Shown here: piece by piece, positions 42,746 to 51,614 of the stretch
How positions within the stretch are numbered: position 1 is the first letter of the stretch
Layout of the letters: every line of letters starts with the position of its first letter
Source of the DNA: Myroides odoratimimus
GTDB lineage: Bacteria; Bacteroidota; Bacteroidia; Flavobacteriales; Flavobacteriaceae
Reading direction: 5' to 3'
DNA: 64,000 nt
Assembly: GCF_030326305.1 (NCBI RefSeq)
Contig: NZ_JACAKB010000002.1
Location: 291,348-355,347, forward strand
Position numbers and translations under genes: made by a program
The notes under the pieces: generated by a model
Seen by the model: the letters and a program-made list of their open reading frames with translations, nothing else
What the model was told of the DNA's origin: nothing
Databases searched by the model: none

Positions 42746-42751
42746 ATCTTT

Positions 42752-43120
42752 TTAATATGCATCTCTATAATATTTAATAATAAATACGATATTAAAGATG
42801 AACATAGGGCATATACATACTACTAATATTAAGAATTTAAAGTCTATTCTCCCTAATACTATTGCAACTATAATGGGAATTAATAACGTCGCTATCCACA
42901 ACCAACTTCGTTTTAATGATCTTTTAGTTTGAATATAATCGAGATGTCTTTTATTTATTTTATAAAGTAAAACAAGAACTCCTACTATAACTAGTGTAAA
43001 CACTAGACAAAAGACTATATCTGATGTCATGGCAACGGTGAGAAAACCAATTAATAAACCTCCTATAGCAAGCAGATAGAATGATAATACATAAATAATA
43101 GTATAAAGTAAGTCTTTCAT
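42752..43120 (-). CDS. Small membrane protein of unknown function
   Basis: The 122-residue protein has four hydrophobic segments (about 5-27, 32-52, 70-88 and 92-114) with a basic loop (KINKRHLDYIQTKRSLKRS) in the middle. No family was recognised. It lies 66 nt downstream of the DUF3592-like gene on the same strand and may share its transcript. Confidence 0.6.
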   Translation of the reverse strand: MKDLLYTIIYVLSFYLLAIGGLLIGFLTVAMTSDIVFCLVFTLVIVGVLVLLYKINKRHLDYIQTKRSLKRSWLWIATLLIPIIVAIVLGRIDFKFLILVVCICPMFIFNIVFIIKYYRDAY

Positions 43121-43186
43121 AAAATGAATATGATACTAGTAATTATGGTTTTATAGTATAATATGTTATCTACCTGATTACCTTCT

Positions 43187-43786
43187 TTAGAAAAAGCCTT
43201 TTATAGTATCAACTACATTATGTTCTATCAATACAGATACTAAGCATATCACTACGATAACACTTAAGATATAGATAAACTTAAGCAACCAGCCTAAATC
43301 TTCCATCACAAACTGTTTTGCTGTAAAAGTATCAGGTCTATCTCTATCATAAGTAATATCAAATTCTTCTCCTACAGGATTATAGTCTCGTAGAGCAATG
43401 TATTTTTCATTATAAGGATACTCGAAGTCAGTATCTTCTAGTTCTGGTTTATTCAATTTATACTGCATAGGTTTACCACGTACTACTTTGTTATCCTTAG
43501 TAGTAAACTCCACGATAAGAATCTCTTTTTTTACATCTCCTCTACGGCTAGTAGCTAGGTCTTCATCGAAGTTTAGGTATGATTCGTATTGTACTATTTT
43601 AGCAGTTGTGGTTATACCTGCGTATTTTAAACGCTGATTAGTGGTATAGATCTTAATCATTGCTAAAAGTAGTAATACAGGTATAAATAATAATAGATAA
43701 ATCATATCCTGAATAGCTGCATAGATAACTATGACAATCATAATAATTGCTGCAGGATAGTATATTTTTTCAAGTTGTCTGACCAT
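43187..43786 (-). CDS. DUF3592-like membrane protein
   Basis: The 199-residue protein has two N-terminal membrane segments (about 12-46), a soluble beta-rich part with IVEFTTKDNKVVRGKP and YNPVGEEFDITYDRDRPDTF (about 60-160), and a C-terminal membrane segment (about 168-190). The middle fits the DUF3592 pattern. Function unknown. Confidence 0.6.
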   Translation of the reverse strand: MVRQLEKIYYPAAIIMIVIVIYAAIQDMIYLLLFIPVLLLLAMIKIYTTNQRLKYAGITTTAKIVQYESYLNFDEDLATSRRGDVKKEILIVEFTTKDNKVVRGKPMQYKLNKPELEDTDFEYPYNEKYIALRDYNPVGEEFDITYDRDRPDTFTAKQFVMEDLGWLLKFIYILSVIVVICLVSVLIEHNVVDTIKGFF

Positions 43787-43957
43787 AATAAAGTAATTTA
43801 CATTACAATTTAATCATTTTTTTATTAATACGAAAAACAGATGCTTAGAAAATAGACTAGCTCCTACATATACTGATGACAAAGAGCATTACCCTACATA
43901 CAATACAAAAAGAAAAAGCTTATCAATAGCACTTCGTGTAATAAAAATAAAATAAAG

Positions 43958-43965
43958 TACCTTTG
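43958..43965 (+). promoter_or_regulatory. Promoter -7 element for the DEAD-box helicase gene
   Basis: TACCTTTG matches TAnnTTTG, 13 nt before the ATG at 43979, giving a very short leader. Confidence 0.5.
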
Positions 43966-43978
43966 TATTCATAAATAG

Positions 43979-45235
43979 ATGAAGTATATGACATTCGAAG
44001 ACTTACAATTAAATAAGAATATATTACGTGCCATAGATGAGTTAGGTTACAAAGAGCCTACTCCTATTCAACAAAAAGCAATCCCTTTTATCTTAGCTGA
44101 AAAAGATCTAATAGGGTGTGCACAGACTGGTACAGGTAAAACAGCAGCCTTTGCTATGCCCATTATTCACTATTTACACAAACTTGGAAATACTAAAAAA
44201 GCAAAGAAAGCTAAAGTACTAATCGTTACCCCTACTCGAGAACTAGCTGTTCAGATAGGTGATAACTTCGAAAAATACGCTAAGTATACTAATGTGACGT
44301 ATATCACACTATATGGAGGGATGTCTATCAAGCCTCAAATAGAACAATTAAACAAAGGAGCAGATGTTATCATTGGTACTCCTGGTCGTCTATTAGACTT
44401 ATATAAACAAAAACACTTAGACTTAGATCATCTACACTTTTTAGTATTAGATGAAGCAGACTTAATGTTAGATATGGGATTCATTGATGATGTAAAAAAG
44501 TTAATACAACTTACCCCTTCTAATAGACAGACCTTGTTATTCTCTGCTACGATGCCACTCCCTATTAGAGAGTTAGCTCATGAATTCTTACAAAAACCAG
44601 AATATGTAGCAGTAGACCCTATCTCATCAACTGCACAATCTGTTAAACAAAAAGTGTATTTCGTAGAGAAAGGAGACAAGAAAAAGTTATTATATCATAT
44701 CATCCGTAACGAAAAATTAGCTGATGTACTTGTATTTACTCGTACCAAGGCAGGTGCTGACACTGTAGTGGAATCACTTAAAAAGAATGGTGTCAATGCT
44801 GAGCCATTCCATGGCGATATGTCACAAACTGCTAGACAAGCTGCTTTAGATAGCTTTAAAAACAAAGAAACTAAAGTACTAGTAGCTACTGATATAGCTG
44901 CTCGTGGTATTGATATAGATAATCTACCTGTTGTGATCAACTATGACTTACCTAATATTCCAGAAACCTTTGTACATCGTATCGGGCGTACTGGTAGAGC
45001 TGGTAATGATGGTATAGCTATTTCTTTCTGTGATAAGTCTGAGAAGACCTATTGGGAGGCTATTTGTAAGTTCGGTAGATTACAACCAAAGATTGTTACA
45101 GACCATCCTTTCCCATGGAAAGAGACTACCACTAAAGATGGTCAAACTCCTAAAAAAGATTATAGAAAAAAACCTGGTCAGAGCAATTCTCGTAAATCAG
45201 AAAACTCTAAAAAGAATAAAAAACGTTGGTATTAG
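43979..45235 (+). CDS. DEAD-box ATP-dependent RNA helicase
   Basis: The 418-residue protein shows all core motifs: Q motif near residue 26 (EPTPIQQKAIP), AQTGTGKT near 48, PTRELA near 87, VLDEAD near 155, SAT near 190 and HRIGRTGR near 327, followed by a short basic tail (KKNKKRWY at the end). It remodels RNA, for example in ribosome assembly or cold adaptation; the exact paralogue (RhlE-like) is an inference. The ATG at 43979 or the one three codons later could be the start. Confidence 0.92.
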   Translation: MKYMTFEDLQLNKNILRAIDELGYKEPTPIQQKAIPFILAEKDLIGCAQTGTGKTAAFAMPIIHYLHKLGNTKKAKKAKVLIVTPTRELAVQIGDNFEKYAKYTNVTYITLYGGMSIKPQIEQLNKGADVIIGTPGRLLDLYKQKHLDLDHLHFLVLDEADLMLDMGFIDDVKKLIQLTPSNRQTLLFSATMPLPIRELAHEFLQKPEYVAVDPISSTAQSVKQKVYFVEKGDKKKLLYHIIRNEKLADVLVFTRTKAGADTVVESLKKNGVNAEPFHGDMSQTARQAALDSFKNKETKVLVATDIAARGIDIDNLPVVINYDLPNIPETFVHRIGRTGRAGNDGIAISFCDKSEKTYWEAICKFGRLQPKIVTDHPFPWKETTTKDGQTPKKDYRKKPGQSNSRKSENSKKNKKRWY

Positions 45236-45253
45236 TACTAACGTTTTTTGCTT

Positions 45254-45261
45254 TATATTTG
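45254..45261 (+). promoter_or_regulatory. Promoter -7 element for the SanA-like gene
   Basis: TATATTTG matches TAnnTTTG, 26 nt before the ATG at 45288 and just after the helicase stop codon. Confidence 0.45.
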
Positions 45262-45287
45262 ATCTTAACAATTGCTATTATACTATT

Positions 45288-45953
45288 ATGAAAAAGATCT
45301 TTAAATACACTTTCTACTTAGCTCTACTCGCTTTATTCCTAATATGGTTTGCAAACTATAGGGTAACTAATACAACCAAAGACCAGTTGTATAACTCTGT
45401 ACATGAAATACCCCATAACAAAGTAGGTATGGTACTTGGGACTACTAAGCTACTTGCAGGAGGCTATGTAAACTACTATTTCACTTATCGAATAGAAGCT
45501 ACAGCAGCTCTCTATAAAGCGGGTAAAATAGACTATATAGTAGTAAGTGGAGACCATAGTCGTAATGATTATAATGAACCCCAAGACATGGAACAAGCAC
45601 TTATAGAAAAGGGCGTTCCTAAAGAAAAGATTTATTTAGACTACGCTGGGCTTCGTACATTAGACTCTGTTTATCGAATGAATGTTATCTTTGGACAAGA
45701 TAGCTTTACAATAATCTCTCAACCCTTTCACAATGAGCGTGCTGTGTATATTGCTAATCATCTAGACCTTAACACTGTTGCTTATAATGCGCAAGATGTT
45801 TCTCGTAATTATGGCTTTAAAACCATGCTTAGAGAAAAATTTGCAAGAGTTAAAGTATTACTAGATAACCTAATCAATAAAAAACCTAAGTACTTAGGAG
45901 CACCAGTTCTTATAGGAGAAGGAAAAATACAAAAAAGAGCTCAAGATAAATAA
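45288..45953 (+). CDS. SanA/YdcF-like DUF218 membrane protein
   Basis: The 221-residue protein has one N-terminal membrane helix (about 9-26) and a DUF218 domain with VGMVLGTTKL near residue 46, YIVVSGDHSRNDYNEP near 85 and ISQPFHNERAVYIAN near 145. SanA of E. coli supports the envelope barrier against vancomycin at high temperature. The frame is open further upstream into the helicase gene, but the ATG at 45288 gives the proper membrane anchor and has a promoter element before it. A terminator overlaps its stop codon. Confidence 0.85.
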   Translation: MKKIFKYTFYLALLALFLIWFANYRVTNTTKDQLYNSVHEIPHNKVGMVLGTTKLLAGGYVNYYFTYRIEATAALYKAGKIDYIVVSGDHSRNDYNEPQDMEQALIEKGVPKEKIYLDYAGLRTLDSVYRMNVIFGQDSFTIISQPFHNERAVYIANHLDLNTVAYNAQDVSRNYGFKTMLREKFARVKVLLDNLINKKPKYLGAPVLIGEGKIQKRAQDK

Positions 45954-45968
45954 CCTTGAGCTCTTTTT
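45931..45968 (+). terminator. Terminator overlapping the SanA-like stop codon
   Basis: AAAGAGCTCAAG and CTTGAGCTCTTT form a 12-bp stem followed by T residues; the stop codon lies in the loop. Confidence 0.8.
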
Positions 45969-45975
45969 ATAATAA

Positions 45976-46003
45976 CAAAGTCCCTGATTTCTCAGGGACT
46001 TTG
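45976..46003 (-). terminator. Hairpin at the end of the five-gene secreted run
   Basis: CAAAGTCCCTGA and TCAGGGACTTTG form a perfect 12-bp stem around TTTC, 34 nt past the stop of the minus-strand gene at 46037. The T tract is weak. Confidence 0.6.
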
Positions 46004-46036
46004 TCTGCAAAAAAATATTAACAAAATACTAGAATG

Positions 46037-47428
46037 TTAATTAATCTGTCTAATTAACATACCTGGATATATGTTCTTAGCATTACCTGAGAATGAAGTA
46101 GCTTTAATCTTTTGTACTTCTCCTGCATTATTTGCAGCATTCTCAGCTTGTTCTACATCAGCCTCAAATCGGTTATCCCATATTTTATTCTTCTCAGCTT
46201 TAATAACTGTAACTCTTTTATATTTTGTAACCTTAGTTTCTGGATCTTCTGTTTTCTCTAATACTTCAAATTTGTCTCCTGCTTCTACATCTTCTTTCAT
46301 ACCAATAAATGCAGTAATTTCTGATTCAGTTGTAGCCAATGGTGTCTTAGTACGGAAAGGTTCATACTTTTTCTGTAATTTAGCAATAACATTATCAATA
46401 GAACGAACTGTTGCACGTTCTACCAATTCTTTTTCAGAAACTTTAGAGAAAGTAGTAGATTGAATATCAGCCCAAGCAGTCTCTGTCCCAACTAGTTTTA
46501 ACTTAAACAATCCTGATTTAATTAATTGATCAGCACTATTAGCATTGTAGTATTTTGTATAGAACGTAGCTGCGGCTTCCTCAGTCCAATCTAATTGGAA
46601 TAAAAATGCTGTCGCTTTTACCACATACCCTTTACCAGCTACAGAAGCTCCTGATTGTACAGCAGAGTTAGTAGCTGCAGCTGCTTTACCTCCGATTAAT
46701 CCAGTAACAGCAGCAGTAGTAGCAGACAATTGTCTAGCCATTTCTTCTTTACTAACATAGTTAAAACGAACTCCCACTACGAATGTATTCGAGATTAAGT
46801 TCTCTCCCGCATCTTCTAACATTGCTTTACCTCTAGTTGATTTATCAGCAATATCTTTATCAAATACAGAAGCATTGTATAATCCTCGTTCTTTAATCAA
46901 CTCCATATTATAAGGAGATTGAGTAGACGCATTATATTTACCTGCGTTAAACCATTTAGCAACTAACTTATCTCCTACATTATTCTGAGCTAAAAACTTG
47001 ATAAATTGAGCAGTTACTTTATCCGTACTAGTAGTATCCACAACACCTGCTGTATTATCATTAGCTACACTCTTACCGAATTTACCTAAAGACTTACCTA
47101 ACCCACCTTTTTTCTTACCTGAATCAGATTTTCCACTAACAGCAGCGATCTCTGCTTCAGATACTGGATACTGACTAGGTTTAAAAGAACGCAAAGACTT
47201 ATCTAAATTATGATCATTAAACTTCTCTGGCAATGGCGTTTTATAGAACGTTTCTTTGATGATTTGTCCTTTTAAGTTTCCATTTCCATTAATACCGTGG
47301 TCATCCACGATGATAGTATACAATGAACTACGCATGTAGTCATCTGCTACTTGTTTTTTATCTTGTGCTAATGCAGCTATTGATGTACCAATCAATGATG
47401 CTACTAACATTAAACTTATTTTATTCAT
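46037..47428 (-). CDS. Secreted protein of unknown function, gene 5 of the envelope run
   Basis: The 463-residue protein has a signal peptide (cleavage after SIAALAQ). The mature part contains SSLYTIIVDDHGI near residue 34, a Lys/Gly-rich linker (KKKGGLGKSLGKFGKS near 110) and an Ala-rich C-terminal half ending IYPGMLIRQIN. It has no lipobox and no known domain that I recognise. It is the last of five same-strand genes for exported proteins. A role in envelope maintenance or surface assembly is conceivable but unproven. Confidence 0.6.
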   Translation of the reverse strand: MNKISLMLVASLIGTSIAALAQDKKQVADDYMRSSLYTIIVDDHGINGNGNLKGQIIKETFYKTPLPEKFNDHNLDKSLRSFKPSQYPVSEAEIAAVSGKSDSGKKKGGLGKSLGKFGKSVANDNTAGVVDTTSTDKVTAQFIKFLAQNNVGDKLVAKWFNAGKYNASTQSPYNMELIKERGLYNASVFDKDIADKSTRGKAMLEDAGENLISNTFVVGVRFNYVSKEEMARQLSATTAAVTGLIGGKAAAATNSAVQSGASVAGKGYVVKATAFLFQLDWTEEAAATFYTKYYNANSADQLIKSGLFKLKLVGTETAWADIQSTTFSKVSEKELVERATVRSIDNVIAKLQKKYEPFRTKTPLATTESEITAFIGMKEDVEAGDKFEVLEKTEDPETKVTKYKRVTVIKAEKNKIWDNRFEADVEQAENAANNAGEVQKIKATSFSGNAKNIYPGMLIRQIN

Positions 47429-47461
47429 ATCGTTTATTTTGAATATATTATTCTGAAGTAT

Positions 47462-48397
47462 TTATTTTCTAAAGACTACATAAGTATTCCCTTTTCTTTT
47501 AGCAAATGTAGTACCTACAGCTTTCCATGCTTCTATTCGTTGTTGTTCTAAACTTACTGCATCATTATATATCTTGATTTCAAAGTCCAAATCAGCTTTT
47601 ACTTGTGCCTTCATTTCGCGTTGTAGAGCTATTGCAGCAGAATAACATTTAGATTCAGGGAAAATAGTTACTAAGTATTGACCAGCTTCATGTGCCCCAT
47701 AAGCATCTTGCTGTGCATTCCAAGCAGCCTTAGCCTTATTAAAGTTTTCCATACAAGAATGATCTACATATAACTGATAAACTTTTTCAGTCGCCTTCAT
47801 TCCTGCATCATAACCTTTACTACACTCAGGAATAGCTGTTAATAAAAACATAGCTTCTTCAAAGTTCTTTTGATTAGCTAAGCTCTCTGCTTTCTTGATA
47901 ATTGTAGTATAGTTACCATCATAATATTCAATAATCTTCTTCTTACTATCTTCTATAAAAGCAACTACATCTTTATTCTTTGCATTTAGTTTTTTAAATG
48001 CATTGATATAAGCTTTTGTTTCACTTTCTCCTACTCCTTTTAAGTTCACTGAAGTAGATGCAAATACCTTTTGCCCAAAAGAATCTCCTATGAATAGATT
48101 CATCTCTAAGTCTAATACAAAAGATCTTGGTGGACCAGGTAGTATATTCTTCTCTACCACATTAAACTCAGGTGTAATAGCGAACTGAGCATAACCATCT
48201 GAAGATCCTAACCCATTAGCTGCAACTATACTTTTTAACTTTGTTCTTAATTGTCCCTCTGCTCCAGAGTACAAACCATCTGTCTGCTCTGGTATAGAAG
48301 CCATTAATGATATTTCACATTTATCTGTTTGTCCATACGTAAACAAACTTGCGAATAACAATAAGACTACAGATACTTTTCCTATAACTCTCTTCAT
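47462..48397 (-). CDS. Secreted protein of unknown function, gene 4 of the envelope run
   Basis: The 311-residue protein has a signal peptide (cleavage after LFTYGQ). Its first half is beta-rich with STSVNLKGVGESETKAYINAF near residue 112, reminiscent of the LpoB/CsgG/FlgT kind of periplasmic fold; the second half is helical with TPR-like character and two conserved-looking Cys (PECSKGYDAG, DHSCMENF). No family was assigned. It lies 8 nt after gene 3. Confidence 0.55.
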   Translation of the reverse strand: MKRVIGKVSVVLLLFASLFTYGQTDKCEISLMASIPEQTDGLYSGAEGQLRTKLKSIVAANGLGSSDGYAQFAITPEFNVVEKNILPGPPRSFVLDLEMNLFIGDSFGQKVFASTSVNLKGVGESETKAYINAFKKLNAKNKDVVAFIEDSKKKIIEYYDGNYTTIIKKAESLANQKNFEEAMFLLTAIPECSKGYDAGMKATEKVYQLYVDHSCMENFNKAKAAWNAQQDAYGAHEAGQYLVTIFPESKCYSAAIALQREMKAQVKADLDFEIKIYNDAVSLEQQRIEAWKAVGTTFAKRKGNTYVVFRK

Positions 48398-48405
48398 AGC
48401 ACTTA

Positions 48406-49353
48406 TTATTTCTCTCCGATGACTAAAGCAGCTCTTCCTAATCCTCTATTGATTAATTTAGCTTCTAAACTATACGGTGCTTTCTTTAAAAAACTTCTTA
48501 ATTCTCGAGCAAAGCCATCAGTGTCTTGAGCCATACCATTCGCTTTATAAAGAGGAATACGTACACTCTCATATAAAGTCATTGTCTCTGTAGCATCTGC
48601 TTTACTAAAACGGTGATTAACAGTTTTCTCTGCTAACCAATTATCAATAACCTCTGTCAACTCAGTACCATCAAACTCAGTTTCTAAATCAACACCTGAT
48701 CCATTGTCAAACACTAAGATATCTAGTGTTACCTCTCTTCCGTTTGTTAATAAGTCATCGAAGTGAGCTTGTAACTGATTAACGAAACTATCCATATTCA
48801 CTAATACAGCTTCTTCTAATAATACAGCTACATCAGCAGAAAAAGAAGGCGCTCCAGTACCTTGTGCACCTGCTACTTGCTTACTAGTATAAGCATCTAA
48901 AGCTCTTAAGTTATAAGTAATAGACTTCTTAGGTCCTGTAGCATTTATAGTCCAGTCTACTTCTAATATAATATCAGACTTAGCTGTACGTCTTACTCTA
49001 TCTAATGGGCTTTCTGCTAATGCTGCACCGGATGCTTTACTTGTAATCAAGTTATTCTCAGCATTAGTTTTATTAATAGCTTTCATCGTTGCAGATAAGT
49101 CTTTAAGAGGGAATCCTCTGTCTGCCATTAGAATATTAATCTTAGAAATTACATTCATCAAATCAGAATGTAAAAGTGCTAATTTATAATCTGGAATATA
49201 CTCTTCTACTCCTTGATTATAATATACTTCCATTACTCTATTCTTCGTACACCATGAGTCAGAAGGAACTACCATTAAAGATGGCTTCTTAGCTTGTGCA
49301 AACATCCCTACACTCAACAGGCATAGACAAATAGTCAAAAATTTATTTTTCAT
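48406..49353 (-). CDS. DUF6175-like secreted protein, gene 3 of the envelope run
   Basis: The 315-residue protein has a signal peptide (cleavage after VGMFAQ) and starts its mature part KKPSLMVVPSDSWC, a pattern I associate with the Bacteroidota DUF6175 family. It continues with LDRVRRTAKSDIILEVDW near residue 138 and a RALDAYTSKQVAG segment typical of proteins that build variable-copy periplasmic rings. Function unknown. Its start overlaps the end of gene 2 by 11 nt. Confidence 0.6.
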   Translation of the reverse strand: MKNKFLTICLCLLSVGMFAQAKKPSLMVVPSDSWCTKNRVMEVYYNQGVEEYIPDYKLALLHSDLMNVISKINILMADRGFPLKDLSATMKAINKTNAENNLITSKASGAALAESPLDRVRRTAKSDIILEVDWTINATGPKKSITYNLRALDAYTSKQVAGAQGTGAPSFSADVAVLLEEAVLVNMDSFVNQLQAHFDDLLTNGREVTLDILVFDNGSGVDLETEFDGTELTEVIDNWLAEKTVNHRFSKADATETMTLYESVRIPLYKANGMAQDTDGFARELRSFLKKAPYSLEAKLINRGLGRAALVIGEK

Positions 49354-49849
49354 AGCTTTTTATTTTTACAATTTTATCTTTTTCAAGTCTTTTTATTATC
49401 TCTTTACGAGCTACAGTTACCTCTACACTATATGATTCATAACTGATTCCATGTTTAACCACATTACTTTGAAATGCTACTCTTTTTACAGAGGTATACT
49501 TTCTATTCTTACCTCCTTTTTTAAAGAATTTATCAAAGTACTTTTTATACTTCTCTTCAGCATTTGGCTCAGTAACGATAGGTTTTACAGAACACTCCTT
49601 TTTATCCGTTACGATCCCTTGAAACATTACTGTTTTTATAGCCGTCTCTTTAGCTTCAGCGATAGCCGCACTTCTATTTTTTCCAGTAGCATATACATGT
49701 ACTACTTCATTGCCGTACATATCTGCACTTACACACTCTACAGTCTTTCCTGTATAGAAGCTAGCCATAGTATTAGTAGGTTTGCTTTTACACGACAGAA
49801 CTAAGAATATTAGAGATAGTACGGATAACCGAATTACTTTATTGATCAT
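49343..49849 (-). CDS. Lipoprotein of unknown function, gene 2 of the envelope run
   Basis: The 168-residue protein has a lipoprotein signal with lipobox LVLSC (Cys near residue 20). Its core AAIAEAKETAIKTVMFQGI resembles the corresponding part of gene 1 (NEEAKKNAVHGVLFRGF), so genes 1 and 2 are probably paralogues. Both continue with a KKYFDKFF / ADYFNSFF motif and a final strand then helix. The pattern recalls the LPP20-type lipoproteins; that match is weak. Confidence 0.55.
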   Translation of the reverse strand: MINKVIRLSVLSLIFLVLSCKSKPTNTMASFYTGKTVECVSADMYGNEVVHVYATGKNRSAAIAEAKETAIKTVMFQGIVTDKKECSVKPIVTEPNAEEKYKKYFDKFFKKGGKNRKYTSVKRVAFQSNVVKHGISYESYSVEVTVARKEIIKRLEKDKIVKIKSYEK

Positions 49850-49894
49850 CCTATTATTGTTTTAATTAGTAGCACCAGCATACATATAAGTTGA

Positions 49895-50395
49895 TTAGAA
49901 TCCTGCTGATAAGCTTTTTACAATACCAGCTACTTCTAAATCTTTACGCAATAAATCTTTAGATACAGATACTACATATCCTACTTTGTATTCTTTTTTG
50001 CTTACCTTGATTACTTCAGGAACAGAAGAAGAAATAGTAGCGTATTTTAAATAAGGACTTTCTTTACCAAAAAAAGAGTTGAAGTAATCTGCTTTTTCAT
50101 GTTGTACGGAAGCATCCTTGATAAGAGGTCGTTGAGAAACACACCCTACTCCATTCGCTGCAAAACCACGGAACAGGACTCCATGTACAGCATTTTTCTT
50201 AGCTTCTTCATTAGGAATGGTTCCCTTATTACTATAAGTCCATATTTTCACTAAGAAGGTTCCTTCACTTCCTGTACCTGCACACTCAATATCATATTTC
50301 CATTGAGCGGCTTCTTTTTTTGGACTAGAAGCGAAACTTATATGAGCAGAAAAAGTTAATACTGCACATACTAAAACAAGTAGATATCTATTCAT
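49895..50395 (-). CDS. Secreted protein of unknown function, gene 1 of the envelope run
   Basis: The 166-residue protein has a signal peptide (cleavage after ISFAS) but no lipobox, unlike its paralogue downstream. It has NEEAKKNAVHGVLFRGFAANGVGC near residues 61-84 and a KVGYVVSVSKDLLRKDLEVAGI end. It is the promoter-proximal gene of the five-gene run on the minus strand. Confidence 0.55.
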   Translation of the reverse strand: MNRYLLVLVCAVLTFSAHISFASSPKKEAAQWKYDIECAGTGSEGTFLVKIWTYSNKGTIPNEEAKKNAVHGVLFRGFAANGVGCVSQRPLIKDASVQHEKADYFNSFFGKESPYLKYATISSSVPEVIKVSKKEYKVGYVVSVSKDLLRKDLEVAGIVKSLSAGF

Positions 50396-50823
50396 TTTTT
50401 CAAAACTTTATGTTATACAAATATTTTATTATATATTTTTAACACAAATTTATACCATATAAATAAATATATTACAAAAAACACTTATACTATTCAAACA
50501 CATTGTAGCAAAGCCAATAAAGTCATAATAAAATGGGTGAAAGAATATTTTTTATGAGTAAACCATATTACTATTCACCTCTTTCATTGTGTTAATCAAC
50601 TATACTACACTAAATAATTAAGAAGTAGACCTACTGAATATTTGATTTATTTCATTAGATAAATAAATAGGTAAATAATAAAAATCACAATACAGACTAA
50701 TCAATGCATTGTACATGTACATTTTGTACATCTTACACCTGTTTCTAAAACGGAAATACCTCCTTAATAAACCATTGGTTTATCAAGGAGGTATTTTATA
50801 ACATACTGTTTTACAAAACAATA
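50396..50823. other. AT-rich intergenic region at 50.4-50.8 kb
   Basis: It holds the upstream region of the five-gene run, a palindrome TGTACATGTACA near 50710, and the strong hairpin at 50754-50796. No gene was seen. Confidence 0.5.
50754..50796. terminator. Long hairpin downstream of the CpxP-like gene
   Basis: AAATACCTCCTT pairs with AAGGAGGTATTT (12 bp), then one mismatch and a further 7-bp inner stem (ATAAACC with GGTTTAT). It lies 28 nt past the stop of the minus-strand gene at 50824. The arms carry the Shine-Dalgarno-like AAGGAGGT and its complement. Confidence 0.65.
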
Positions 50824-51354
50824 TTACAGCTTATTCTTCTGTCTCTTAAGTATTTCTTTTTGTTGCTTATACTCTGCTTTTCTATTATTCTTTGCTATCT
50901 TCCTTTTAGAATCATTGTCCTTATAGATGATTTTGATATTTTTAATATCTCTTTCATACTCTATCTCTAACATATCTAATTGGTATTCTATATCTTCCTT
51001 ACTTCTTTTATTTTGATACTTATGATAAGATGCTTTATCCCACTTCACCCTCTGAGAGTCATTTAAAATAATATAAATATCTTGTCTGAAACTAATAGCT
51101 AACTCCCTCTTTTTTAAACCTTTTTCTCTACCTGACAGTGAACGGTCACGTCCTATTGCTTCAAACTCTCTACCGATAGTACGCTTTCGTTCTATAATCT
51201 TAGTTCTCTGACTTTCTGTTAGTTTGTAATAATCCCCTTTATCTAATAACTCTGAAGCACTTACTTCATAATCTGTCTGTTTGCTATTCTTAGGTGATTG
51301 TGCATATATACTAGTAAAGACTAGCAATGCTCCTAATACTAAAACTCTTCTCAT
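50824..51354 (-). CDS. CpxP/Spy-like periplasmic protein
   Basis: The 176-residue protein has a signal peptide (cleavage after SIYAQ) and two LTxxQ-like motifs, LTESQRTKI near residue 45 and LNDSQRVKW near 97, in a long, highly charged helical chain rich in Lys, Arg and Glu. This resembles the Spy/CpxP fold of periplasmic chaperones or stress sensors; it is longer and more charged than those. The C-terminal 60 residues look like a basic coiled coil. Confidence 0.5.
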   Translation of the reverse strand: MRRVLVLGALLVFTSIYAQSPKNSKQTDYEVSASELLDKGDYYKLTESQRTKIIERKRTIGREFEAIGRDRSLSGREKGLKKRELAISFRQDIYIILNDSQRVKWDKASYHKYQNKRSKEDIEYQLDMLEIEYERDIKNIKIIYKDNDSKRKIAKNNRKAEYKQQKEILKRQKNKL

Positions 51355-51544
51355 AGCTCATTTTTTTAAAATTAAAGAATAATCCCTATAAAGATTATTA
51401 CTCAAATAAAACAATTCGTATGCAAGACGACAAACATAAAGAGTTAATTCACATAAAATATGTACTTACACTAAGAGAATCCATATGGTCTATCATATAA
51501 TCTCTTGATTTATCTAATAATAAAGCAATTATGCAATTATGCAT

Positions 51545-51584
51545 AAAAAATCCCCTTCTCCATATCAAATGAAAAAGGGGATGC
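51545..51584 (-). terminator. Terminator of feoAB
   Basis: ATCCCCTT and AAGGGGAT form the stem of a hairpin, followed on the minus strand by a T run, 31 nt past the feoB stop. Confidence 0.75.
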
Positions 51585-51614
51585 TATAATAAATATAATT
51601 ATACTCTTAAGAAA

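Noticed and set aside
45030-45287. An N-terminal extension of the SanA-like protein overlapping the helicase gene
   Set aside because: The extension reads through the helicase coding region in another frame and precedes the natural membrane anchor; the ATG at 45288 has its own promoter element.
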